A program made the position numbers and the translations under genes. Below are positions 1 through 9,551 of a stretch of 64,000 nucleotides of DNA, piece by piece. The notes under the pieces were generated by a model that was not told the origin of the DNA, did not search any database, and worked only from the letters and a program-made list of their open reading frames with translations. This DNA is from Opitutia bacterium (GTDB taxonomy: Bacteria; Verrucomicrobiota; Verrucomicrobiia; Opitutales; Opitutaceae). Within the stretch, counting starts at the first letter, position 1. Each line of letters starts with the position of its first letter. Where the stretch lies: assembly GCA_947474365.1 (NCBI GenBank), contig CANJIU010000030.1:1-64000 (forward strand). Direction: 5' to 3'.

Positions 1-257
1 CTCTGCGCTCAGGACACCACGCGGGACGCCCCCGAGCGAGCGAGGACGCGGGTACGACAGTTGCCAAACCCGCCCCTTCCACAGCCGGTCTGAGCCGTCC
101 CCGTTTCGATCCCGAGAAAATGACTAAACTTTCCGGAAGAACCAGAAATTTTCTGCGGACTATGTCGGAATTATTTTTCATGGGGTAATGGAGACTGAAG
201 CGCTGGGGGCTTTCCGCCTCGATTGGCCTGACCGGGGGATCGCCCGCCGCTTTTCGT
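1..257. other. Left-edge stretch without a recognisable gene
   Basis: No reading frame here looks like a real gene. A 30-codon open frame from base 1 to a TGA at 91-93 could be the tail of a plus-strand gene beyond the edge, but its composition is not informative. Bases about 115-185 are clearly richer in A and T than the surroundings, which would suit a promoter, though I see no convincing -35/-10 pair. The segment lies downstream of the minus-strand glycosyltransferase that ends at 258. Confidence 0.4.
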
Positions 258-1901
258 TCAAAACGTCGCGATGCTCTCGAGCCGTTTGCGATAGCGTGCG
301 CCGATCACGGCGGGTGCGAAGCGGGCGGCAATCGTCTCCTTCGCGGCGGCGCCGAGCCGCGCGGCCAGCGCCCGGTCGGCGTACAACATTTTCATCCACT
401 CGGCGGCATGGGCGGGATCAGGATCGGCCCACGTCGAGCCCTTGGCGTACGGGCCGTGATTTTGCTCCAGCGTCACGAGCCTGGCTCGCACTGGGCAGCC
501 GTTGTCGGGTGTGACAAACTCTGCGGTCGCCGACCAGTTGGTGGCGATGACCGGCTTTCCGAGTAGCATGCTTTCCGCCACAGCGAGGCCGAATCCCTCG
601 GAGCGATGGAGCGACACAAAACAATCGCAGGCCGCCTCAAGCGCGTAGACGTCGGCACGGGAAAGCGTTTCGGTGATCAATACGGTGCCGGGCAGGTCAC
701 GGACGCTGGACTGCAGCGCGGCGAAATCGGCCTCGTTGCCCGGGACGTTCTGCACCTTAACCACCAGCGCGGCGCCCCGACCCTCGAGACCAGACTGGCG
801 GAACGCGTCGATCACCGCCCGTGGATTCTTGCGCGCCGCGTACGAATTCAGGTCGAACAGCGTGAGGAAAAGAAATTTGTCCGCCGGCAAGGCGAACTGC
901 GCGCGGAGTGCCGCTGGCGTGCCGGTCGGAGCCGCGAAACCAATCGCGTGCGGCATCGTGATGACGGGATGCGGCGACTTGAGGGCGATGGCGGCCGAGG
1001 TGAATTCGCTCGGGCACCAAATCTCATCGTAGAAATCGAAATTCGGCACCCACGCATCCGGAAATTCGGGCAGCTCCCACGCGAAATAGGCGATGTTGTA
1101 CTTGCCCGCGAGAAACGCGTCGCCGTGGTGATGGGTGATGTCGCGCGACGCCGGCGGATCGAGATGGATGACGTTTACACCGTGCGGATTCTCGTCCTGC
1201 AGGCGCGACGCATAAGACTGGTCGCCGAGCCGGTTCTTGCAGTTAAGCTTGAGCGGCACGAGCGCGGCCGGGATGCCGGCGGCATCGGCGGCGCGGACCA
1301 TGCAGCGGGCGGATTCACCCACGCCGAGATCCGCGGTGAGAAAGCCCACGATGTTGAGACCGAGCCGGGCATGGCGCCGCGCGTAATCCGACGAGCACGG
1401 CGCATCGCGCCGCGAGAAATCAAAAATGACCTCGCCGTCGTCGGTCGTGATGGTGCTCACACGCAATTGCCGGTTTTTGTTTTGGGTTCGGAAACGCTGC
1501 CAGAATCCGAGGCCGGTCGTGCGCCCCAGCCACGCGAGCGTGTTGGTGCATCCGGTGCCGGTCAGTTGCAGCGTAAGTTCGATTTTTTCCGCAGTAGGCA
1601 GCGCCAGGCGCAGTTCCCACGGACCGGATTGGCCGCCGGCGATTTCACCCGCCATCACGCCGTTTACAGTAAGCCGGACTCCTGGTGCGAGGGACTCGAA
1701 GCCGCGGGCTTCGGGGTGGGCGCGTTGCACGCCATGAATGATGATGCCCCGGACGCCGTCGAATGGTGGAAGTCGAATCGACGCCTCTTCGCGAATCCAC
1801 GCCGAGTTTGGATCGAATTGGTCGAAGAACAGGCCGGAGTAGCCGGTAAAGCGCCGGGAGAAGGCGCCGGCGACGGGCTGCGAGCGTGTTCGGGATGACA
1901 T
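258..1901 (-). CDS. GT4-type (group 1) glycosyltransferase with extra N-terminal domain
   Basis: A cytoplasmic GT-B fold glycosyltransferase expected to add a sugar from a nucleotide sugar to a surface glycan. The catalytic part covers about residues 175-547: an N-terminal half opening with LNIVGFLTADLGVGESAR, and the donor-site motif EGFGLAVAE at about 435-443 followed by GKPVIATNWSATAEF. The first 165 or so residues form an additional domain with beta-strand-like, glycine-containing sequence that I do not recognise. I chose the ATG at 1901 (547 aa); an in-frame ATG at 1934 would add 11 residues and neither has a clear ribosome binding site. It is divergent from the methyltransferase at 2104. 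Sugar and acceptor cannot be read from the sequence. Confidence 0.85.
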   Translation of the reverse strand: MSSRTRSQPVAGAFSRRFTGYSGLFFDQFDPNSAWIREEASIRLPPFDGVRGIIIHGVQRAHPEARGFESLAPGVRLTVNGVMAGEIAGGQSGPWELRLALPTAEKIELTLQLTGTGCTNTLAWLGRTTGLGFWQRFRTQNKNRQLRVSTITTDDGEVIFDFSRRDAPCSSDYARRHARLGLNIVGFLTADLGVGESARCMVRAADAAGIPAALVPLKLNCKNRLGDQSYASRLQDENPHGVNVIHLDPPASRDITHHHGDAFLAGKYNIAYFAWELPEFPDAWVPNFDFYDEIWCPSEFTSAAIALKSPHPVITMPHAIGFAAPTGTPAALRAQFALPADKFLFLTLFDLNSYAARKNPRAVIDAFRQSGLEGRGAALVVKVQNVPGNEADFAALQSSVRDLPGTVLITETLSRADVYALEAACDCFVSLHRSEGFGLAVAESMLLGKPVIATNWSATAEFVTPDNGCPVRARLVTLEQNHGPYAKGSTWADPDPAHAAEWMKMLYADRALAARLGAAAKETIAARFAPAVIGARYRKRLESIATF

Positions 1902-2032
1902 GTGACGGGCGAGCGAAGGGTGGTCGCGGGGCATTGGCAAAACTTTCGTGGCGGCATGGTTGAATTCCCCTCTGGAAGCCCAGCCTGCCGACGGAAGCGG
2001 TTCCTCACCGTGCTCGGAATCGGGCGGTAAGG

Positions 2033-2062
2033 TTGCTGAACCCGGTTCGCGGCACCCATAAA
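2033..2062 (+). promoter_or_regulatory. Possible sigma70-like promoter
   Basis: TTGCTG at 2033-2038 and CATAAA at 2057-2062 are separated by 18 bases in the divergent gap upstream of the methyltransferase start at 2104. Each box matches only part of the consensus, so this is a weak candidate. Confidence 0.2.
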
Positions 2063-2103
2063 CTTGCACGCGGGCCGCAACTCTGCGAGGCATCCCGGCG
2101 CTG

Positions 2104-2838
2104 ATGCAAACCGACGAATATCTGAAGCTGGCCGAGGTGGAGGACCGGATGTGGTATTTCCGTTCCTTGCACGGGCACATCGAACGGGAACTCGGCTTTG
2201 GCGTGAAGCCGGAGGCCGCGGTCCTCGACGCCGGTTGTGGCACAGGCGGGCTGATCCTGCGTTTCCGCGAGTGGCATCCGCGCTGGAAATTCAGCGGGAT
2301 CGATTTCATGCCCATCGCCTGTGACCTCGCGCGAAAGCGTTGTGGCGCGGGCGTGGACATCCGGGTCGCGTCGATCACGGAGTTGCCGTTTGCCGATCAG
2401 AGTTTCGACGTGGTCATTTCCGCCGATGTGGTCTGCCAGGTGGACAATCCCGAGGTGGCCGCTGCGGAATTCTTCCGGGTGCTCCGTCCAGGTGGCATCG
2501 TGATTATCAACGTGCCCGCGTACATGTGGATGTGGTCGTATCACGACGACACCTGCCAGACAAAGCATCGCTACACGCGCCCCGAGATCGATGCGTTGCT
2601 GGGCGGCGCGGGATTTGCGGACCGGCGGACCACGCATTGGAACGCGCTGCCTTTTCCGGTGGTGTGGGCGAAGCGCAAGTTGTTCCGCACCGATCGTGAC
2701 ACGAGCGACGTGAAGGAATATCCTGCGGTGATCGATGCCGGCTTTCGGGGGCTGATGGCGCTGGAACACGCCTGGTTGCGGGCAGGCGGACGCTGGGCCT
2801 GGGGGACGTCGGTCTTTGGCGTGGCGCGAAAGCCGTGA
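2104..2838 (+). CDS. Class I SAM-dependent methyltransferase
   Basis: A soluble methyltransferase of 244 aa, full length for a Methyltransf_11-type fold. Motif I is VLDAGCGTG at residues 40-48; an acidic residue ends strand 2 (GIDFMP); LRPGGIVIINVP gives the post-motif III strand. Loops with MWMWSYHDD and KHRYTRPE are typical of methyltransferases placed beside glycan genes. It starts a plus-strand run and ends one base before the start of the membrane protein at 2840, so the two are probably translated from one mRNA. A small molecule or sugar is the likely substrate, but that is inferred only from its neighbours. Confidence 0.85.
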   Translation: MQTDEYLKLAEVEDRMWYFRSLHGHIERELGFGVKPEAAVLDAGCGTGGLILRFREWHPRWKFSGIDFMPIACDLARKRCGAGVDIRVASITELPFADQSFDVVISADVVCQVDNPEVAAAEFFRVLRPGGIVIINVPAYMWMWSYHDDTCQTKHRYTRPEIDALLGGAGFADRRTTHWNALPFPVVWAKRKLFRTDRDTSDVKEYPAVIDAGFRGLMALEHAWLRAGGRWAWGTSVFGVARKP

Positions 2839-2839
2839 T

Positions 2840-5032
2840 ATGATCCACTTCCCCGTCGCCTTCGCACTGCTGCTGCACGTGCTGTTTTGGGGTGCGGGCG
2901 CAGCGGCGCTGGCGATGCCGCGTCCGTGGCGGCGGTTCTGGCCCGTGCTGGTGGTGCCGGCGGGATTGGCGCTCCAGTCTGCGGTGGTGTGGGCAGGGGC
3001 GCATGCTGGCTTGCGCGGCACCGTCAGCTACGTTGCCGGGAGTGAAGCGCTACCGCTGTTGCTGCTGGCCATCGCCATGGCGAAGCGAGGCTGGCGGTCC
3101 TGCTGGGTGGACCTCAGCCGTTTCGGCTTGGTGTGGGCCGCGATGGCGGGCTGTCTCGCGTTGCTCGTGCTTCCGGTGGCAATCGCTTCGCGCAGCCTGA
3201 CGACAATTTCCCTGGGAAGCTGCGACGCGCCGGATTACGCGGCGGGCGCGCGGGTGTTGATGGAGTTCGCGCGGTTCGACCGCACCGGTTTCATCGGCCT
3301 GACCGAGGTGGTGCGCATCGCGTCCGTGGACAACTTTTTCGACTACTGGCTTCGGCTGAATCATTTCACGCCGTCCGCCCTGATTGCTCTCAACGGAGCC
3401 GCTCTGGGCTGCGCTCCGCATGAAATCACGACGCTTCTCGTGGCGGTGTTGTTGGCGGGATCGCTGCCAATCGTGTTTTGGGCCGCGCGCGCCGTGCTCG
3501 GCTATGGCGGCGGCGTGAGTGTGATCCTTGCCGGTATCTTCGGGGCGAGCCCGATTACCTGGTATGCGGTGGCCCATGTATCCCCGGGGCAATTGCTCGC
3601 GGCACAGGCGGTCGTGTTACTGACGTGGTCGGGCGTAGCGCTGTGGCGTGGTCGGCTCACCCTGCGACGGGCTGCGCAGTTTTCGTTCGTGCTGGCGACG
3701 GGCTATTGGCTGGTACTCGGCAGCTACAATTTCTTCCTTCTGCTCTGCCTCGTGCCGGCGGTCGCGTACGCCGGCGGCCTGACACTTTGGCAACGGGCAT
3801 GGCGCCGATTTGCGATCTGGCTCGGCCTGATGCTCGCCCCGTTGCTGGCTTGCGCAGCGATCTTCAGCGGGCGCGTGACCGGGCTCGCGGAGCGTTTCAC
3901 GTTGCTGCAGACCTACGATTTTGGCTGGAGAATACCCGCGCTGACGGCGGAAGGCTGGCTCGGCATCGTGTCGGGGCCCGATTTGTCGGCATGGAATTTC
4001 TTCGGCGTACGCTGGGTGCTGTCGTTCTGTGTCGTCGGTCTGCTTGTCTGGGCGTTCATTCGCTCCCTGCAACAGCGGCGGCGCGGCGCTTGGACGGCCC
4101 TGGCGATTCTGCTGCCAGTTTTGGCGGGGTATGTTTTTTTGCAGATCCGCGGTGCGCGGTTGGGCACGAATGCGAGTTATGATGCTTACAAGCTGTTTGC
4201 TGTTTTTTATCCACTCTTGCTGCCGGCCTGCTGCTGGTGGGTGACTTTGCGCCGCAGCCGCCGCCTGCATGAGTGGTTCTTTGTGGCCGCCGTCGGAGCC
4301 GTCGTGATTGGCTTTAATGTCATCGCCTGTGGCACGTTCATCTGGAACCTGAGTCGGCCCCCGTTGCTGGTGGACGGAGAATTGCGCCAGCTGCGGAAAA
4401 TTGAAGCGATGTCCGACGTGAAGTCGGTCAACCTGCTGATTCCCGACATGTGGTCGCGCCTCTGGGCGAATGCGTTTTTGCTGCGCAAGCAGCAGTTTTT
4501 CTCGACGCACACATATGAAGGCCGGCTCAACACCCCGTTGCGCGGCGAATGGGATCTCGAGGGCGGGTTGGTGCGGACCGAACTTCCGGGTGACGCCCGA
4601 CGGCAGGTGACGCCTCGGTTCGCCTTGGTGGACACGCAGCATCCGCTTTTTGTGCGGGTGACGGTCGGAGAGACGGATGGTTGGTATCCGGAAGAGCATG
4701 CGCCGGGCTCCCAGGAACGCTGGCAGTGGACGAAGGTCGGGGCGACCTTGCGGCTGGAAAATCCCCACACGCAAACGCGGACAATCGCGTGCCAGATTGA
4801 CGGCTGGAGTCCGGCGGAACGCACCGTGGCCTTGGTTCGCGAGGGTGGTGAGACGGGTCTGCCGGTGAGTATTCGGCGCGAGCGCAGCACGGTGCGCTTG
4901 CCGGTTCTGGAAATACCTCCGGGAGTTTCACAACTTTTCCTGGAAACGAAGCAGCCTGCTTTCGTGACGCCCGGTGATCCCCGGCCGCTCGGTGTGGCGG
5001 TTTTCCGTTTTACTGTCACGCCTCGGGAATAG
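2840..5032 (+). CDS. Large polytopic membrane protein, GT-C-like, with C-terminal beta domain
   Basis: About 730 aa. Residues 1-530 alternate hydrophobic helices with short loops, beginning with MIHFPVAFALLLHVLFWGAG. The first large extracytoplasmic loop has acidic residues (SCDAPDY), as in GT-C glycosyltransferases that use lipid-linked sugars. The last 150 residues are hydrophilic and beta-rich with RWQWTKVGATLRL, a tryptophan-containing sandwich often seen at the end of bacterial membrane proteins of this sort. I chose the ATG at 2840, one base after the methyltransferase stop; an upstream in-frame start would overlap that gene. No exact function can be given; a role in extracytoplasmic glycan transfer is inferred from fold and neighbours. 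Confidence 0.75.
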   Translation: MIHFPVAFALLLHVLFWGAGAAALAMPRPWRRFWPVLVVPAGLALQSAVVWAGAHAGLRGTVSYVAGSEALPLLLLAIAMAKRGWRSCWVDLSRFGLVWAAMAGCLALLVLPVAIASRSLTTISLGSCDAPDYAAGARVLMEFARFDRTGFIGLTEVVRIASVDNFFDYWLRLNHFTPSALIALNGAALGCAPHEITTLLVAVLLAGSLPIVFWAARAVLGYGGGVSVILAGIFGASPITWYAVAHVSPGQLLAAQAVVLLTWSGVALWRGRLTLRRAAQFSFVLATGYWLVLGSYNFFLLLCLVPAVAYAGGLTLWQRAWRRFAIWLGLMLAPLLACAAIFSGRVTGLAERFTLLQTYDFGWRIPALTAEGWLGIVSGPDLSAWNFFGVRWVLSFCVVGLLVWAFIRSLQQRRRGAWTALAILLPVLAGYVFLQIRGARLGTNASYDAYKLFAVFYPLLLPACCWWVTLRRSRRLHEWFFVAAVGAVVIGFNVIACGTFIWNLSRPPLLVDGELRQLRKIEAMSDVKSVNLLIPDMWSRLWANAFLLRKQQFFSTHTYEGRLNTPLRGEWDLEGGLVRTELPGDARRQVTPRFALVDTQHPLFVRVTVGETDGWYPEEHAPGSQERWQWTKVGATLRLENPHTQTRTIACQIDGWSPAERTVALVREGGETGLPVSIRRERSTVRLPVLEIPPGVSQLFLETKQPAFVTPGDPRPLGVAVFRFTVTPRE

Positions 5033-5156
5033 GCGAACCGTCGTCGCAGCACTGCTCGCATAGCAGTCCAAAGTGCGTTCGGGAGCGGAGGGCGCAGGTC
5101 GCGACGGGCGTTTTTGTCCTTGGCGCGTCCTCCGCCGGGCGTGTTTGCTGGGGCGC

Positions 5157-6158
5157 ATGCCTGTCTCCACGAATTTCCGCCGCGTATTTTCAGGCCGGCG
5201 TGTCTTGGTGACCGGCGGGCTGGGATTCATCGGTTCGAACCTGGTGCGGACGCTGGTCGCGCTCGGCGCGCGTGTGTCTGTGGTCGACAGCCTTGTGCCG
5301 GAATACGGCGGCAACCGGCGCAATCTCGCGGGCTTGGCGTCTCGGGTGACGGTGCACATTGCGGACGTGCGTGACTGGCCGCGACTGCCACGGCTCGTCG
5401 CCGGGCAGGACTTCCTTTTCAACCTTGCGGGACAGACGAGTCACATGGACTCGATGACGGATCCGCAGACGGACCTCGACATCAACTGTCGCGCGCAGCT
5501 CGCCATCCTTGAGGCCTGCCGGCTGCACAACCCGGGCGTCCGAATTGTGTTCGCGAGCACGCGCCAGATTTACGGGAAACCGGACTACCTGCCGGTTGAC
5601 GAGCGCCATCCGCTGCGGCCGGTCGATGTCAACGGCATCAACAAGATCGCCGGAGAGTCGTTTCACCTGCTCTACTCCCGTGTGTACGGCATCGCGTCGA
5701 CGGCGTTGCGTTTGACCAACACGATCGGTCCCAGGATGCGCGTGAAGGATGCGCGGCAGACCTTTGTGGGAGTGTGGATCCGGCGGTTGTTGGAGGGGCT
5801 TCCGATTGAGGTGTGGGGCGGTGAGCAGTTGCGCGACTTCACGTTCGTCGACGACGCGGTGGAGGCCTTTCTCCTCGCGGCGGCGCGGTCGGAGGCGGTC
5901 GGGCAGGTTTTCAACCTCGGCGGACCGCCGCCGATCTCGTTGCAGCGATTGGCGGAACTGCTCGTTGAACTCAACGGCGCGGGTGACTTCACCGTGCGCG
6001 ATTTCCCCCGCGAGCGGCAAAAAATCGATATCGGCGACTACTACGCGGATGACCGGTTGATTGGCCGGAAACTCGGCTGGAAGCCGCGGACAGATTTGCG
6101 CTCCGCACTGACGCAGACGCTCGCGTATTACCGCAAGGAACTGCCGCATTACTTGTAA
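5157..6158 (+). CDS. NAD-dependent nucleotide-sugar epimerase/dehydratase (extended SDR)
   Basis: An extended short-chain dehydrogenase acting on a nucleotide sugar. The dinucleotide-binding motif GGLGFIG lies at about residues 20-26, followed by a loop VVDSLVP. FASTRQIYG is the catalytic Ser/Thr strand. At the usual Tyr-x3-Lys position the sequence reads NGINK (159-163), so the lysine is present but an asparagine stands in place of tyrosine. I chose the ATG at 5157 (333 aa) because the Rossmann strand follows closely; a longer start at 5073 would add 28 unstructured, arginine-rich residues. It lies 124 bases after the membrane protein and 91 before a GtrB-like protein. The actual sugar is unknown. 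Confidence 0.8.
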   Translation: MPVSTNFRRVFSGRRVLVTGGLGFIGSNLVRTLVALGARVSVVDSLVPEYGGNRRNLAGLASRVTVHIADVRDWPRLPRLVAGQDFLFNLAGQTSHMDSMTDPQTDLDINCRAQLAILEACRLHNPGVRIVFASTRQIYGKPDYLPVDERHPLRPVDVNGINKIAGESFHLLYSRVYGIASTALRLTNTIGPRMRVKDARQTFVGVWIRRLLEGLPIEVWGGEQLRDFTFVDDAVEAFLLAAARSEAVGQVFNLGGPPPISLQRLAELLVELNGAGDFTVRDFPRERQKIDIGDYYADDRLIGRKLGWKPRTDLRSALTQTLAYYRKELPHYL

Positions 6159-6249
6159 ATGGGGCGACCGGGAATCCGGCGGCGCGCGGCCGGTGGATTT
6201 AGGATGGCGCTCGGAGTGAGGGGTTATCAGCGTTGGGGCGTTCCCGATC

Positions 6250-7182
6250 ATGTCGCAGTACGCCCTCAGTTTCATCATTCCGCTTTACCGCAGCGCCGAG
6301 ACCATCGGTGGCGTGGTGCGCGAAATTGAGGCGCTTGAGGTTGAAGGCGGCCACGAGATCGTGCTCGTGCATGATGGAAGCGGTGAGGACACGAGCCGGG
6401 TCTGCCGTGAATTGCTGCGAACCGCCCGCGTGCCGATTACGCTGGTTGAGCACGCCCGCAATTTCGGTGAACATAATGCGGTGCTGACCGGCTGGCGGCA
6501 TGCACGCGGGGCGCATCTGGTAAACCTCGACGACGATGGGCAGCATCCGCCGACGGAGGCCCTGCGGCTCTGGCGGCACGCGCAGGAGTCGGGACTCGAT
6601 GTCGTGTTCGGTCACTACGAGGTCAAGCAGCACTCCCTGTGGCGTAACTTTGGCAGCTGGTTCACGAACCGGATGACCGACTGGGCGCTCGACAAGCCGC
6701 ACGGTTTCTACCTCTCCAGTTTTCGCTGTGTAACGGCGTTCATGGTCAAGGAGGTCGTGCCTTTTGCCGGGCCGTATCCGTATATCGACGGATTGCTGCT
6801 CCAGGTTACGCAGCGAATTGGCTCCATCCCGGTGCGGCACGAGGTGCGCAAGGCGGGGGAGAGCACCTACACCCTGAGCCGGTTGGTGAGACTGTGGTTG
6901 AGCGCGTGGATCAATTTTTCCGTTTTGCCGCTCCGTGTGGCAACGGTGATTGGGCTCCTCATCGCCACGGCGGGGGTCGTTGCCCTAGGTGGAGTCGCGT
7001 GGCTCTGGTGGCACGACCGGGGCCCGGCGTCTGGCTGGGGATGGATCATGGCGGCGCTGCTAATCTTTTCCGGAACGCAATTGGTGATGCTCGGATTGAT
7101 TGGCGAGTACGTAGGACGGATGTTTCTGGCGGTGAACCAACGGCCACAGTCGGTCGTTCGGGACGTAACCCGGAGCCGGTAA
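6250..7182 (+). CDS. GtrB/DPM-like polyprenyl-phosphate glycosyltransferase
   Basis: A GT2 enzyme of 310 aa predicted to move a sugar from a nucleotide sugar to undecaprenyl phosphate at the cytoplasmic face of the membrane. The GT-A domain starts at LSFIIPLYRSAETIGG; HDGSGEDTSR is the first nucleotide-binding loop and LDDDGQHPP (93-101) carries the metal-binding acidic residues. Two hydrophobic helices near residues 225-250 and 262-285 anchor the C-terminus, the arrangement of GtrB and DPM1-type proteins. The product would be a lipid-linked sugar usable by the GT-C-like proteins of this region. A GtrA homologue is at 62871, far from this gene. Confidence 0.85.
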   Translation: MSQYALSFIIPLYRSAETIGGVVREIEALEVEGGHEIVLVHDGSGEDTSRVCRELLRTARVPITLVEHARNFGEHNAVLTGWRHARGAHLVNLDDDGQHPPTEALRLWRHAQESGLDVVFGHYEVKQHSLWRNFGSWFTNRMTDWALDKPHGFYLSSFRCVTAFMVKEVVPFAGPYPYIDGLLLQVTQRIGSIPVRHEVRKAGESTYTLSRLVRLWLSAWINFSVLPLRVATVIGLLIATAGVVALGGVAWLWWHDRGPASGWGWIMAALLIFSGTQLVMLGLIGEYVGRMFLAVNQRPQSVVRDVTRSR

Positions 7183-7307
7183 ATTCCCAGGCTTCAAGAC
7201 CCGCGGGGCCCGCCTGTGAACCCTGCGAGGGTGGCTTTGAAGGGGTATTTTGTTTTCCGTTCGGTCGCGGGGTTGCTCTCGTCAGTTTTGCTCCCAAGTG
7301 TCGGTGG

Positions 7308-9494
7308 ATGGGTCCTTCCATCGTCACGGGTGTCGCCCGTCCCGATCCCAACCAGCGTCGACGCCAGCTCTACCAGCGGGCGTTGTTGCTGGTTGCACTC
7401 TATGCGCTGCCCCTTTCCGGGCTGGCAGTTTATTTTCTCACCACCGGGCTGAACGACAAATTGGCGGTTGCCGCCCGCGAACGTGCCGGTCTGGCCTACC
7501 TTCGCCCGGTGGTGCGCCTGCTGGAGGCGGTGATTCAGGACGCGGCGGCCGATGCACCGGAGGCCGGAGTTCCGGTGGAGGAGCAATTTGCGGCAATGGC
7601 GTTGGCCGATGCCACCCATGCCCGTGGACTTGGCTTGCCGGCGGATCGGGCGGGACATTTTCGCAGGACTTGGGCCGCGTCCCGCGGATCCGTGGAGCGC
7701 CAGGCCAGTCTCGTGCAGGCCCTCCGCGAATTCGTCACCACGGTGGGCGACAGTTCCAATCTCATCCTCGATCCCGATTTGGATTCGTACTATCTTACGG
7801 ACATTGCGGTGTCGGCCCTGCCCGCGCACATGGAGCGCCTGCTGCAAATCCGGCAGACGCTCGCCAAACCGCTGCGTGACGCGTCGTGGGGGGCCGACAG
7901 CCGCGTCCGTGCCGCGCTCTACGCCGCTTTGCTGGACGACGCCGATTTGGATCGCATCGAACGCAGCGGCGGGATCGCGATTCGTGATGGGGAACATGCC
8001 GTGGCGGCACCCGGCCTGCGGCGGGATTATGCCAAGGCGCTCGATTCGTTTCTCGGCACGCAGCGCCGCCTCGCGGGAGGGCTTCGCGAACTCAACGCGT
8101 CCGAACGACCGACCTTTGATGCGCAGACCTTCGGGCACCTGCTCAACCAGGCGGACCGCGCGGCGTCGATTTTTTGGGACGCCACCGTGGTGCAACTTGA
8201 TGCCGTGCTCATGGCCCGGATCGTGAAGTTTGAAGCGCAGCGGCGGCAGGCGCTTTTCTTCTCCCTTGGCTTTCTCGGGCTGATGACGCCCCTCGCGTGG
8301 CTCATTCTGCGCAATTTGGTCGGACCGGTGGTACAAGGATTTGTGGACGATGCGCTGGCCCAGCAAAAACTCGCGGCCAGTGCGCAGGCCGAGGCTGCGG
8401 GTCATTCGCTGCGCCTGGGACAGATCCGTGACGCCCTTGATGATCATTGCGCGGTGGTTGTCACCGATCCGGCGGGAAAAATTCTCGCGGTGAACGAGCG
8501 GCTTTGCCGCATGACGGGCTATCGGTCGGGGGAAGTCGTTGGCTGCAGCCCGCGCATCTTTAACTCAGGGCTGCATTCGCCGAAATTTTTTGGCGAGCTC
8601 TGGTCGACGCTTCAGGCGGGCCGCGTCTGGCGCGGAGTGGTGCGGAACCGAACCAAAGAGGGCCGACTGTACTGGGTGGATGCGACGATGTTTCCGTTTC
8701 GTGATGCCGACGGCCGACCCTGTGAATTCATCTCGATCCAAACCGATATCACCGAACTCGTGCACGCCCGCGAAGCTGCGGAGGCCGCCGCGAAGGCCAA
8801 GAGCCAGTTTCTCGCGATGATGAGCCACGAAATCCGCACGCCGATGAACGGGGTGCTCGGGTTTGCCACCCTGCTGGCGGACACCCGGCTCGACGAGCAG
8901 CAGCGCGAGTTCGTCCGCACGATCGTCACCAGCGGCGATTCGCTCCTCGCGATCATCAACGACATTCTCGATTTCTCCAAACTGGAGGCCGGCAAGACCG
9001 ACCTGGAAACGCGACCGGTCGTGATCCGTCATGTCATCGAGGACGTGCTCGATCTGCTCGCAGCCACGGCCCGCGCGAAGGGTCTCGACCTAAGTTACTG
9101 GATGGCCGCTGGTGTGCCAGAGGGACTGGTGGGGGATGAGACCCGCCTGCGCCAGATTCTCCTGAACCTGGCGGGCAATGCGGTGAAGTTCACGACCAAG
9201 GGAACCGTGGAGATTTCCGTCGTTCCCGCCGACCTGCCCGACGCGGGGCCGCTCACGGCCGCGCCGTTTCCCCTCGCCGGCGGGGTGTCGGCCGGCCAGC
9301 GCCAGCTCACCTTCCACGTGCGCGACACGGGGACCGGGATTCCGTCGGACAAGGTGGGCCGGCTGTTTCAGGCGTTCACCCAAGTGGATTCGTCCGTGAC
9401 CCGCACCCATGGCGGCACGGGACTCGGCCTGGCCATCTGCCAGCGGCTGGTCGGCCTGATGGGCGGCGAGATTGGTGTATCCAGCGATGTGTGA
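7308..9494 (+). CDS. Hybrid sensor histidine kinase, N-terminal part (cut short by in-frame TGA)
   Basis: Membrane sensor kinase ending after 728 residues at a TGA where the family continues. Order: membrane helix at about 22-45, a 250-residue extracytoplasmic sensor region, a second helix near 305-330, a PAS domain near 370-490 (ITDITELVHAREA end), HisKA with the phospho-acceptor His507 in MMSHEIRTPMNG, and HATPase_c with an N-box NLAGNAVKF and G-boxes DTGTGIPSDKVG and GGTGLGLAICQRL. The stop replaces the glycine of the last kinase strand (expected G-x-G-S-x-F), and the frame then reads on into two receiver domains. Start chosen at the ATG at 7308 just before the first helix. Probably a decayed gene or an mRNA with stop readthrough. 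Confidence 0.8.
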   Translation: MGPSIVTGVARPDPNQRRRQLYQRALLLVALYALPLSGLAVYFLTTGLNDKLAVAARERAGLAYLRPVVRLLEAVIQDAAADAPEAGVPVEEQFAAMALADATHARGLGLPADRAGHFRRTWAASRGSVERQASLVQALREFVTTVGDSSNLILDPDLDSYYLTDIAVSALPAHMERLLQIRQTLAKPLRDASWGADSRVRAALYAALLDDADLDRIERSGGIAIRDGEHAVAAPGLRRDYAKALDSFLGTQRRLAGGLRELNASERPTFDAQTFGHLLNQADRAASIFWDATVVQLDAVLMARIVKFEAQRRQALFFSLGFLGLMTPLAWLILRNLVGPVVQGFVDDALAQQKLAASAQAEAAGHSLRLGQIRDALDDHCAVVVTDPAGKILAVNERLCRMTGYRSGEVVGCSPRIFNSGLHSPKFFGELWSTLQAGRVWRGVVRNRTKEGRLYWVDATMFPFRDADGRPCEFISIQTDITELVHAREAAEAAAKAKSQFLAMMSHEIRTPMNGVLGFATLLADTRLDEQQREFVRTIVTSGDSLLAIINDILDFSKLEAGKTDLETRPVVIRHVIEDVLDLLAATARAKGLDLSYWMAAGVPEGLVGDETRLRQILLNLAGNAVKFTTKGTVEISVVPADLPDAGPLTAAPFPLAGGVSAGQRQLTFHVRDTGTGIPSDKVGRLFQAFTQVDSSVTRTHGGTGLGLAICQRLVGLMGGEIGVSSDV
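9492..9494 (+). other. In-frame TGA within hybrid histidine kinase
   Basis: Codons on both sides belong to one continuous protein: GEIGVSSDV, then TGA, then RGSDFYFTLPC. The conserved residue here is glycine, and GGA to TGA is a single base change. There is no stop in this frame from 7308 to 9491 or from 9495 to 10394. Confidence 0.85.
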
Positions 9495-9551
9495 CGCGGT
9501 AGCGACTTCTATTTCACGCTCCCTTGTGCCGAAGCTGACGTCGCCGGTCTG

